From contig NZ_LIVV01000009.1 in NCBI RefSeq assembly GCF_001905825.1, positions 124,001-188,000 on the forward strand: a DNA stretch of 64,000 nucleotides, read 5' to 3'. Below, piece by piece: positions 34,311 to 44,100 of this stretch (position 1 is the first letter of the stretch; each line of letters begins with the position of its first letter). Made by a program: the position numbers and the translations under genes. The notes under the pieces were generated by a model. That model was not told where the DNA came from, searched no databases, and was given only the letters and a program-made list of their open reading frames with translations. This DNA is from Streptomyces sp. CB02009 (GTDB taxonomy: Bacteria > Actinomycetota > Actinomycetes > Streptomycetales > Streptomycetaceae).

Positions 34311-36371
34311 TCACGCGGGCTCCACACTTCCGTCCGCGAGTCCGTCGTACAGCCCCTGGACCAGCTGCTCGCCGAGGCGCGCGGCGAGCCGCAGGGCCTC
34401 CTCGAACTCGGCGAGCGACTTGAAGTGGGCGCCGTGGCGGCGCTGGTCGGCCAGGGGCAGCCGGGGCAGCTGGAGCCGGCGCACGTCCAGCCGGGTCGCG
34501 GTCGAGGCGAAGCTGCTGGCCTGCCGGTTGTTGGCGGTGCCGCGCAGGAATCCGGCGAGGAACCAGGCGTCGAGGGCCGCCGGTTCGGGCCGCAGGAGCT
34601 GGAGGTTGCGGCCGAGGGCGGCGCCCGCGGTGGCGGCGTCCACCACCCGGGCGACGGAGCCGCCGCCGAGGACGGGGACGACGACGTCGCCCTCGGCGAC
34701 GAGGACGGGCTCCTCGCGCTCCTCGCCCTCCGCGCCGGCGGCGGGGAGGGTGCCGGAGGGCGCGCCGCCGGACAGGACGTCGTGCTCGGTGAGGACGGGC
34801 ACGCCGCCGCCGGCGGGGGCCGTGCCCGAGCCGCCCGTACGGAGCTGGAGGGCGCCGGTGCGGGCGAGTTCGCCGACGGTGGTGAGGGGGCGGGGCGCGG
34901 GGCGGGCCGGGACCGGGGTGGGGGCGAGGCCGCGGGTGCGGCGGAGGGTCTCGTCGAGTCGGTCGCGGACGGCGGCGAGTTCGGGTGCGGTGCCGCCGGC
35001 GGCGGGGGCGGCGAGGTAGCGGGCGGGGGCGAGGTCGACCTCGTCGTCGAGGAGTTCGATGACGGGGACGGCGCGGGCGACGGACTCCTCGCCGCCGCGG
35101 CCGGCCCAGGCGTCGAGCACCGTGTTCCGCAGGACGGTCCAGGGGAGTCTGTCGCGTCCGGCGTCCGGGACGAGCCCGGCGGTGTCCACGAACAGGGTCT
35201 CGGCCGGGGGGCGTTCGCCGCCTCCCGGGCGGACGAGGACCCAGAGGTGGAGCGGGATGCCGTACGGGGGTGCGGCGCCGGCCGGGAGGGCGACGACGGC
35301 CCGGAGGGCGCCGCGGCGCAGCAGGTCGGCGCGGATGCGGCGGCCCGAGCGTCGGGAGGCGACGGCGGGCGGCATGAGGAGGACGGCGGCGCCGCCGTCG
35401 CGGAGCCGGGCGAGGGCGTGCTGCACCCAGGCCAGCTCGGACTCGGTGCGGGCCGGGAAGCCGTACTCCCAGCGGGGGTCGTAGGCGAGTTCGTCGTGGC
35501 CCCAGGCCCGCTCGTTGAACGGGGGGTGGCACAGGACCGCGTCGGCGCGGAGGGTCGGGAAGGCGTCGGCGCGGAGGGTGTCGCCGGTGGCGGCGCGGAC
35601 GTCGGCGTCGCCGTGGAGGGCGAGCCGGAGGGCCGAGAGGGCGGCCAGGTCGGGGTCGGCGTCCTGGGCGTGGAGCGCGGTGGGGTGCGGGACGGCGCGC
35701 AGCAGGCCGCCGGTGCCGGAGGCCGGGTCGAGGACGGTGGCGAGGGGACGGCCGTCGGTGGCCGCCGCGGCGGCGGCGAGGTCGGCCATGAGCTCGGCCA
35801 GCGGGGGCGGGGTGAGCGTGTACTGACGCGGGTTGGCGTCCAGGTGGCGGCCGAGCAGGAACTCGAAGGCCTGCCGGGCGCCGCCCAGCTCGCCGGCCAG
35901 CTCGACGGCGGCGCGGAGCAGGGGGACGGCGGGGAGCGTCTCGGCCGGGGTGGGGGTGTGAACGGACCTGGGCAGACCGAAGCGGGCGGTGAGGACCTCT
36001 TCGAAGACACCGGGCAGGAGCTCGCCGAGCCGGTCGTCGGGGAGCGCGGCCAGCTCGGTCCAGGCACCCGGGCGGGCGCGGAGGAGGAGCAGGACGCAGC
36101 CGGTGTGCACGAGGCCGGCGACGGTGCCGGAGGGGTGGCCGGCGAGCTGCTGCCAGACCCGCTCGCGGAGCGGCACTTCGGCGAGTTTTCCCTGGTCGCG
36201 GAGCCACTGCTCGACGTCGGCGAGGGAGAAGGAGGGGCTGGTCTCGGTGCCGCCGACGGGCTTGGGGAAGTCGGCGTGGCGCCGGCGCCAGTTGCTGACG
36301 GCGGCCCTGCCGACCCCCGCGAGCCGGGCGATGCCGGCGGCGGTGACCTCTGCCGTGCTGTCTTCGGGCAT
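34311..36371 (-). CDS. N6-adenine DNA methylase (HsdM-like) with N-terminal HTH; no nuclease partner
   Basis: A 686-residue protein. An N-terminal HTH (about residues 8-60, GIARLAGVGRAAVSNWRRRH and SFSLADVEQWL) precedes a type I HsdM-like methylase domain with SAM motif VLDPASGTGGLLRA near residue 215. Its motif IV is CHPPFNERAWG where (N/D)PP(Y/F) is normal, so the key Asn or Asp is replaced by His. The last 250 residues resemble a target-recognition region with ARLDVRRLQLPRLPLADQRRHG. No hsdR, nuclease or BREX/DISARM gene is nearby, so it looks like an orphan methylase or a former methylase acting as a DNA-binding regulator. GGGGAGA precedes the ATG at 36371. Confidence 0.85.
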   Translation of the reverse strand: MPEDSTAEVTAAGIARLAGVGRAAVSNWRRRHADFPKPVGGTETSPSFSLADVEQWLRDQGKLAEVPLRERVWQQLAGHPSGTVAGLVHTGCVLLLLRARPGAWTELAALPDDRLGELLPGVFEEVLTARFGLPRSVHTPTPAETLPAVPLLRAAVELAGELGGARQAFEFLLGRHLDANPRQYTLTPPPLAELMADLAAAAAATDGRPLATVLDPASGTGGLLRAVPHPTALHAQDADPDLAALSALRLALHGDADVRAATGDTLRADAFPTLRADAVLCHPPFNERAWGHDELAYDPRWEYGFPARTESELAWVQHALARLRDGGAAVLLMPPAVASRRSGRRIRADLLRRGALRAVVALPAGAAPPYGIPLHLWVLVRPGGGERPPAETLFVDTAGLVPDAGRDRLPWTVLRNTVLDAWAGRGGEESVARAVPVIELLDDEVDLAPARYLAAPAAGGTAPELAAVRDRLDETLRRTRGLAPTPVPARPAPRPLTTVGELARTGALQLRTGGSGTAPAGGGVPVLTEHDVLSGGAPSGTLPAAGAEGEEREEPVLVAEGDVVVPVLGGGSVARVVDAATAGAALGRNLQLLRPEPAALDAWFLAGFLRGTANNRQASSFASTATRLDVRRLQLPRLPLADQRRHGAHFKSLAEFEEALRLAARLGEQLVQGLYDGLADGSVEPA

Positions 36372-36383
36372 CTGTCCGTCTCC

Positions 36384-36555
36384 CCTCGTACGTGTGTGAA
36401 CACACCGAGCATAGCGGCCGAACCGATTCACGGCGTGAGCAAACTCGCAACGCGTGAACGGTGTTGACTCGGTTCACAGCTTCTGCTGTGATTACTCCAT
36501 CGGAACACGGAGTCCCGAAAGCGGAGTCCTCAAGCGCCCGGAAGGTGCCACAGCC
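36384..36555. promoter_or_regulatory. Divergent promoter with GTGAAC/GTTCAC operator-like dyad
   Basis: On the plus strand TTGACT (36464-36469) and TGTGAT (36487-36492) have a 17-bp spacer. Around the -35 box, GTGAAC (36454-36459) and GTTCAC (36472-36477) form a dyad with a 12-bp gap. A second dyad GTGTG-AA-CACAC lies near 36392, on the side of the methylase gene. A regulator binding here could act on both genes. Confidence 0.45.
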
Positions 36556-37245
36556 ATGTCTCAGCAGCAGCGCAACTGGTTCGCCCGCCACAAGGTCCTC
36601 ACCGCGGCCGGCGCGGTCGTCGCGGTCATCGCGATCGGCGCGGCGATGGGCGGGGGCGGCGACACCGACACCCCCACGGCGGGCGCGAAGCAGGAGCAGC
36701 CCGCGAAGCAGGGCGGCGACAAGAAGGCCCAGGACAAGCCGAAGGGCGCCACGATCGACGGGGACGGCGACTTCGAGGTCGGCTCCGACGCGAAGCCGGG
36801 CCTCTACCGCTCGACGGGCAACAAGGACGCGGGCTGCTATTGGGAGCGCGCGAAGGACGCCTCGTCCGAGACGGACTCGATCCTCGCCAACGACAACGTG
36901 ACGGGCACGGCGTACGTCGAGATCAAGGCGACGGACAAGCTCTTCAAGTCGACGGGCTGCGGCACGTGGGAAGCGGTCGACGCGAAGGCGAAGGGCACCC
37001 CCGGGACGACCCTCAAGGGCGACGGCGGCATGTTCAAGGTGGGCGTCGACATCGCCCCGGGCACGTACAAGTCGACGGGCAACAAGGACGCGGAGTGCTA
37101 CTGGGAGCGCGCGAAGGACGCGAGCCACGGCACGGACTCGATCCTGGCGAACGACAACGTGACGGGCACGGCGGTCGTGAAGGTGAGCGCGTCGGACGGG
37201 TACTTCAAGTCGTCGGGGTGCGGGGACTGGGCGAAGACGGGCTGA
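36556..37245 (+). CDS. Membrane-anchored protein with two copies of a Cys-containing domain
   Basis: A 229-residue protein with a short cytoplasmic start, a membrane helix (about residues 14-33, LTAAGAVVAVIAIGAAMGGG), a Lys/Gln-rich linker, and two near-identical domains (about 62-140 and 147-226). Each has GDGxFxVGxDxxPGxYxSTGNKDAxCYWERAKDAS, then DSILANDNVTGTAxVxxxA and FKS(T/S)GCG. The conserved Cys pair in each copy (CYWERAK and GCG) likely forms a disulphide. The duplication is clear at both protein and DNA level. The family is widespread in Streptomyces as an unnamed secreted domain. It is divergent from the orphan methylase. Confidence 0.78.
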   Translation: MSQQQRNWFARHKVLTAAGAVVAVIAIGAAMGGGGDTDTPTAGAKQEQPAKQGGDKKAQDKPKGATIDGDGDFEVGSDAKPGLYRSTGNKDAGCYWERAKDASSETDSILANDNVTGTAYVEIKATDKLFKSTGCGTWEAVDAKAKGTPGTTLKGDGGMFKVGVDIAPGTYKSTGNKDAECYWERAKDASHGTDSILANDNVTGTAVVKVSASDGYFKSSGCGDWAKTG

Positions 37246-37323
37246 GGGGCAGGGGGTGCCTGCACCTCCGCAGTGGCGGGTGGGACGGCACCGTGCCGTC
37301 GTCGCGGCCGCCGCCGCACAGCA

Positions 37324-37367
37324 CGAGGGCCGCCCACCCGGCGTTCCGGGTGGACGGCCCTCGTTTT
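37324..37367 (+). terminator. Intrinsic terminator after the duplicated-domain gene
   Basis: CGAGGGCCGCCCACCCGG (37324-37341) pairs with CCGGGTGGACGGCCCTCG (37346-37363), followed on the plus strand by a T-run. It lies between two convergent genes and should also act on the immunity gene transcript. Confidence 0.8.
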
Positions 37368-37399
37368 CAGCAGGGTTCGTCCTCGAATCGAGGACGAGG

Positions 37400-38122
37400 T
37401 CAGTTCAGGGTCTCCAGGATCTCGGCGGGGGCCGGCTGGTGCTCCCGGGCCTCGCCGTCAACGGCCCACGAGCCGTTCCACTCGATCCGCCAGACCCGTC
37501 CGTGACGGTTCTCGTACTCCACGAAGCTGCCGGGCGCGCCCTCCAGGAGCTCCAGCTCCCGAAGCAGCACGTCGGGGGTGGTGAAGCCGCGGAGGTCACC
37601 TTCGCTGCCACCACCGGTCCTCGTGTTGTCGAACTTCATCCGGAGGAACGGCACGGCCTCGCGCGTCATGTCCGCCGTGTTCAGCATCTTCTTGAATCGG
37701 AAGAACGCCTCATCCGGCGTCTCGTTCCCGGAGAACTCCCGGGCATACGCGGGGAAGACCCCGACCACGACCTCGTTGAGCTCCTCGTTCCGGCCCACGT
37801 AGTAGCCATGGATCTCGGGCTGGATGGCCACCAGGGCGTCGAAGTCGTAACCCGGGTGGGAGAACCCGGGCACGACCTCGAACGGGCGGGGGTCCTCCCC
37901 GAGCCCGGCACGGTGCTCACGTGCGAACGTAAGCACCGCCCGGGCCAGGTCCTCGTCGAAGGAGTCTCGGGCGTTCACCTGATGGATGCGCGTCCCCTCC
38001 GCGTTCATCGCCAGGGAGAACACGAACCGGAACATGGGCGACCAGCGCCACGCGCGTGCGAGGCCAGGGAATTTCTCTACGTTCGGAATTTCACTTACAG
38101 CCTGCTCCACATCAAATGACAC
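37400..38122 (-). CDS. Putative immunity protein for the RHS toxin
   Basis: A 240-residue soluble protein with no family I recognise. It has no signal peptide. The second half has NRHGRVWRIEWNGSWAVDGEAREHQ and an aromatic/charged composition common in immunity proteins. It starts (GTG at 38122, with GGAGG about 6 nt upstream) 12 bp after the RHS stop codon, in the same direction, as immunity genes of polymorphic toxins do. GC content falls below that of the neighbours, as in the toxin tip. The function is inferred from position, size and lack of export signal only. Confidence 0.65.
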   Translation of the reverse strand: MSFDVEQAVSEIPNVEKFPGLARAWRWSPMFRFVFSLAMNAEGTRIHQVNARDSFDEDLARAVLTFAREHRAGLGEDPRPFEVVPGFSHPGYDFDALVAIQPEIHGYYVGRNEELNEVVVGVFPAYAREFSGNETPDEAFFRFKKMLNTADMTREAVPFLRMKFDNTRTGGGSEGDLRGFTTPDVLLRELELLEGAPGSFVEYENRHGRVWRIEWNGSWAVDGEAREHQPAPAEILETLN

Positions 38123-38134
38123 CCGAGGCCTCCT

Positions 38135-41100
38135 CTAATTCGAGTATTTGGGACCTGTGTTCTGCTGATAACGAGCCGTCATGCTACCACCACCGCTTGA
38201 ATTCGCCTTTCGGCGCATGGGATGCATTTTGGTGGTGTCATTGAAGAACTTCGCCCGCTCGCTTCTGCTCTGGTTATGACCTTCGGCGTTCCAATGGTCG
38301 ACGACCGCATACGTGTGCTCGTAGGTGAGTTCGGCGTCCGGAACGATATTACCCTCGTTGTCCAACCAGTTTCCGGCGCTGTCCTTCCAGTTCCTCGCCA
38401 TTTCCCGGTGGGTTTCCGCCCAGTATCCCGACGGGTACTGGTTGTCCCGGTTGAGCCGGCTCGGATTCGGGTTCGGGTTGGCGCCCATACTCCCGTTGGC
38501 CATGCGCGGCTGATTTCCGGCCGCACAGGTGCACGTGCGCGAGTGGGCGGGGTTGCTGCCACCGCAGTTGTGCACCAGCACCGCGTCGCCCGGGTCGGCC
38601 GCCATCACCGTGTCACCGGCGAACACGAAGTACGTGTGCAGACCCTCGACGCTCAGGTCGTACGTGGTCCTGTCGGCCTTGTACGACGTGACGTCGACGA
38701 TGACCCTCGGCGCGCCCTCGCCGTTCTGGAGCTTCTGGCCGACCTTGAGGTCGCCCGCCTGCGTCCAGGCGTTGCGGGTGGACTCGTAGAACTGGTGGTG
38801 CTTGGTGGTCTCGATCGTCTTCCGGCCGGCCTTCGCGACGATGGTGACGTCGACGTAGTCGCGGTCGGTCTTCGTGACGATGACCTGCTTGACCTCGTGG
38901 ATCTCCTTGGTCTTCTTGCCGGGCTCGGCTGTGAGGACCTTGTCGCCCGCCTTGACCTTGGAGATCTGCTTGGTCGTGCCGTCCGCCATCAGCACCGGCG
39001 TCTTGCCGGTGAAGCTGTGCGGCGTACTGCCACGGCGAATCGGGCACCCGGGACCGGAGGAGCCACCGGGCGAATCATTCGCCTTCGGACCCTTGCCGCT
39101 GCCCTTGGCTCCGAACGCGCCGCCCATGACCGCGCCGATCGTCGCCGCCTTCGCGGCTCCGGCGACCGAGCAGCCCTCCTCGCTGTTCACACACGAGGTG
39201 CCGTACTCGACCGCGCCCGCGAGGGCTTCCTCGCCGGCGCTCTCCGCGACGTTCGTCGCGATCTTGCCGGCCGTGCCGGAGAGCAGCTTGCCCGCGGCGC
39301 TCGCCGCGAGACGGCCGCCGACGCCACCGGCGGCACCGGTCACGGCGCCGATGGCGACCGCGCCGAGGAATCCGCCGACCGACTTGGGTCCGTCACTCAT
39401 CGCGTAGCCGACGGCATTGCCCGCGGCGCCCGCGAGGGCGGCGCAGCCGATGGCTCCGACGCCGGCCGTGATCGCGGTGCAGCCCGCGAAGACGGCGATG
39501 CCGACGGCGACCGAGGCGATGGTGGAGGCGTGTTGCTTGACGAAGTTGGCTGTGGCCTTCGCCGCCTTCTTGACGGCTCTGCCGACCTTCTTGGCTGCCT
39601 TGACCACCTTCTTGGCCACGTGTTTGACGGCCTTGGCGACCTTGCGGACCGCCTTCTTCACATGCTTGACGACCTTGTGGGCCACACGTTTCACGGTCTT
39701 GTAGACCCGCTTGACGTATCTCTTGACCTTCCGGACGCTGTCGGCCACGTACCGGACGGCCTTTCTGACCGCCCGCTTGGCCCGCTTTACCACCTTCTTG
39801 ACGGCCTTCTTGACGACCTTCGCGGCCTTCTTGACGACCTTGGCGACCTTCTTGACGGCCTTCTTGACGTGCTTGTAGGCCGACTTGACGGTCTTGGTGA
39901 CCTTCTTCTTGACCTTCTTGACGATCTTGTCGGCCCAGCCCGGCCAGTGGCCGGTCGGGTCCATGCCCGTCATCGGGTTGCCGTCCGCGTACGCGTACCG
40001 GTTCGCCGAGATCGAGTTCGGGACCCCGCTGAGGGAGACGGTGTCACGGCTGTTGAACTGGCCGGTCTCCGGCGAGTACCAGCGCGCGGCCATGTTGACC
40101 TTGGCCGTCTCCGGGTCGGTCCAGCCGGACTGGTAGCCCAGCGAACCGAGCATCGTCGCCGACTGGACGACCTTGCCGAACGGCGAGTAGGTCGTCGATC
40201 CGGTCAGCGCCTCGCCCGTGGTGGTGAACTGCGCCACCACGTCCGTGTGCAGGTCCGTCAGGGCCAGCACGGAGCTGACGGCGTTCTTCACACCGACCAC
40301 GGCGCCGCCGGCGTCTCGGCTGTAGGTCGACAGACCGTCCGAGGCCACCTCGTTGCCGTCGCCGCTGTACTTGAAGGCGTAGAGCTCGGTGCCCGTCTCG
40401 TCCTTGGCGTTCAGGACACGGTCGAGACCGTCGTACGTGTAGGTGCGGTTTCCTTCCTGGATGACGCGGTTGAAGGCGTCCACCTTCATGGTCGTCACCC
40501 GGCTGGCCTCGTCCGTCACCGAGCTCAGCGTGCCGCGCGCGGTGTAGGTGTAGGCGCTGTGACCGTCCGACGTGAGCCGGTTCCGGGCGTCGTAGGTGTA
40601 GGTGTCGCCACCCACCCGGGTCCGGTTGCCGGACGCGTCGTAGCCGTAGACCTCGTTCGTCGTCCCGTTGTTCCAGGACATGACGCGGTCGGCCCAGTCG
40701 TACGTGTACGTGTTGGCCGTCGAACCGGTGAGCCCCGTCGTCGTCTTCGACGTCAGGTTGTCACTCGCGTCCCACCCGTAGGTGAAGGACGCGAGCGTCT
40801 TGCCGGTCGGCGAGGTCAGCGAGTCGCTGGTCAGTCGCTCCAGCTTGTCGTAGCCGAAGCTGCGCTTCGCCTTGCCCGTGCCGTAGTCGATCGACGTCAC
40901 GTTGCTGTTGACGTCGTAGCCGTACGTCGCCGTCGAGCCCGTCAGACCGTCGTTCGCCGTCTTCACGCGGCCGGCGGTGTCGTAGCCGAAGGTGGACGTG
41001 CCCGAGGCGTCGGTGCGGGAGGTCATCCCGCCGTCGCCGTCGTACGCGAAGGACGAGGAGCCCGAGGGCCCGTTCGCGGTCAGGAGCAGACCCCGGTCGT

Positions 41101-44100
41101 CGTAGGAGAAGGTGTTCTTCTCCTCACCGAGACCGGCGACGGCCGTGACACGGTCGTCGGCGTCGTAGGCGTACGTGTGGTCGGCCGTGGCGGCCTCCGC
41201 ACCCGTACCCGACTGGCGGACCAGTCGGCTCTTCACGTCGTACTCGAAGGAGGCGCTCACCCCACCGGGAGAGCGGGACTCCTTGATCCGGCCGCCGCCG
41301 TCGTAGACCGCCGTGAACGTCCGGTCCGCGAGGTTCGGATGGGTCGGCGTGGACGGCTCGATCTGCGACTCCGGCAGACCCCACGTGTTGTACGTCGTCA
41401 GGAACGGGTTGCCCCGCCCGTCGGTGAAGCGGGTCTGGTTGCCCGCCGCGTCGTACCCGTAGGTCGTGGTGATCGACTCGGTCGCGGAGACCGGCTCGAC
41501 GACCTTCGTGATCAGACCCGAGGAGTCGTACGTGAAGGTCTTCGTGTGACCGCGGTGATCGGTCGCCGAGACCATGTTGCCGCCCCGGTCGTAACCGGTG
41601 CTCGCCGTACGCAGCACGGCACCCGTCTCGTCCAGGTCGTCCGTCCTCACCAGCTGGCCGAAGCCGTCGTACGTGTTGCGGGTGCTGGTGCCGTCGGGCT
41701 CGGTGGCCGTGAGCGGCTGTCCGTCCATGTCGTACGTGAAGCGCGAGACCTTGCCCGCGCCGTCGGTCACCTCGGTGACCTCGCCCTCGGCGTTGTACTT
41801 GTACGACTCCGTGACGCCCTGCGGCGACACGATCCGGGACAGCTCGCCGCCCGGCGCGTTGTACTCGTTGATCGCCGTGTACGCCCGCTGGGTCGGCTGG
41901 CGCACGATGTCCGTGCTGGTCAGCTCGCGGCCCAGGTAGTCGTACGTCATCTCCTGGCGGGCGCCGTTCGGCCGGGTGGCCGACAGCTGGTCGCCGTTGG
42001 TGGAGTACGTGTACTTCGTCGTACCGCCGCCCGGCTCGGTGACCGAGGCCAGGTCGCCCAGCTGCGTGTACGTGTAGGTGGTGCGGCCGCCGAGCGGGTC
42101 GACCTCCGCCGTCACCTGGCCGAGCTTGTTGTACTCGTTGTACGAGGTGGCGCGGATCGGGGCCGACGCACCCGGCGCGAGGTACTCGGGAGTCGTCGTC
42201 GACAGCTCCTGGCCCTCCGCGTCGTACGCCGTCGTCACCACGTTGCCGAGCGGGTCCGAGGACTCCGTCGCCTCGCCGTACGTGTTGTACCCGGTCATCG
42301 TGACGGGCCGGACGGAGACCGGGGTCCCGCCGTTCTGCTCCGCCATGACGGCCGGCTCGGTGACCGAGGTCTGCTGGCCGAGCTCGTCGTAGCCGTAGTC
42401 GGTGACGTTGCCCGCGGTGTCCGTCTGGTTCAGCGGCAGACCGCGCTGGTCCAGCTTCCACGTGGTGGTGCGGACCGTGGAGCCCGCGGCCGGCAGGGTG
42501 CCGCCCTTGAGCGCCGTGACCTGTGCCGCGGTGAGCGCCTCGCCGTAGACCTGGACGTCGTCCAGGCCGCCGAGGTGGTTCTCCGCGTAGGCGCCCTTGT
42601 ACCAGCGGCGTCCGAGCTGGAGCGGGCCGGTGGCCTCCCACGGCGTGCCGAAGGTGGCCGGGGTGCCGCTCGCGACGCCGTTCACGTACAGCCGGATCTG
42701 GGAGCTCGCCTGGTCGTAGACGCCGACCAGGTGGGTCCAGGTGTTGGCCGTGACGGCGGCGGTGCCCGACGAGACCCGCACGATGGCCGGGTCGTAGGTG
42801 TCGGTGGCGTGCCGGTTGAAGGTCCAGCCGTAGGCCGTCGAGTAGTACAGCTGGAAGCCGGAGGCCTCCTTGCCGTCCTGCGCGAGGAAGGTCCGGTTGG
42901 CTGTCGTGTTGGTCAGCTTGACCCAGGCCGAGACCGTGAAGCTGCCGGCGGTGTTCACCACCGGGCCGTTGGTCTGCGCCCACGAGTTGGCGTCACCGTC
43001 GAAGGCGCCGTTGCCGCCCCGGTCGGTGTTCCAGTGCATTCCGGTGCCGTGGGTACCGGTGTTGTTGGCGCCGGAGGAGTCGGCCAGGCCGAAGCCCGTC
43101 GTCTCGTCCAGCTTGTAGCGGGCCACCGGCGCCGTGGTGCCGTCGTGGCTGGTGGTTCCGGTGATGTTGCCCAGGGCGTCGTACCGGGTGTCCGTGGTGG
43201 ACAGGTCGCCCGTCGCCGGGTCGCGGTCCGTCTCCGACACCACGTTGTCGTCCGGGTCGTAGCTCGTCTGCGTGGTCCTGGCGAGCCCGTTGGGGTCGAG
43301 GATCTCGGAGACCGTACGGTCGGCCGCGTCCACCGTGAAGGTGGTGCGGGTCTGCCCGTCGTTGGTGACCTGCTCGATCAGGTTGCCGGCGGCGTCGTAG
43401 GTGTTCGCCTGCTCCGTGAAGGACTTGCCGGTCTGCGGGTCCTTGCGGACCACGGAGGCCGACAGGCCGTCGTCGGTGTAGGTGTACACCGTCTGCCAGC
43501 CCAGCGGGTCGGTGATCGACGCGAGGCGGCCGGCCGGGTCGTAGGCCCGGGACTCCTGGACGAGCGTCGTCGGAGCCGTCGGGTTGTACGGGTCGCCCGT
43601 GTAGTCGAGCAGGTTGGTGGTGAGCGGGCGCTGTTCGGCGTCGAAGGTGTAGGTGTTGACGGTCCCCGCGGGGTCCGTCTCCTTCACCTTGTTGCCGTAG
43701 ACGTCGTACTCGAACGACGTGGTGTCGCCGCCCGGGTCCGTCCTGGTCGCCAGCTGGTTGGTGGCGTCGTACGTCATCGACGTGACGCGCGCCGTGTCAC
43801 CGCCGGTGAGGTCCTGGACCGTCTGGGACAGGACGTTGCCGTCGGGGTCGTAGCCCGTGGTCGTCTTCGCCTGGTGCTTGGCGCCGGTGACCCGGTTGGT
43901 GACGGCCGGGGTCGTCTCGGTGAGGACCTGGTCGTTCTTGTCGTACGTCTGCGACGTGACCAGACCGCCCGGGTTCGCGTCCGAGACCTCCTTCTTGGAG
44001 ATCTCGCGGCCCAGCTTGTCGTACGTGTACTCCACCGTGGCGCCGTTGGCGTCGGTGATCTTCGCCAGGTCGCCGTTGGCGAAGTAGGTGTACGTCGTCT

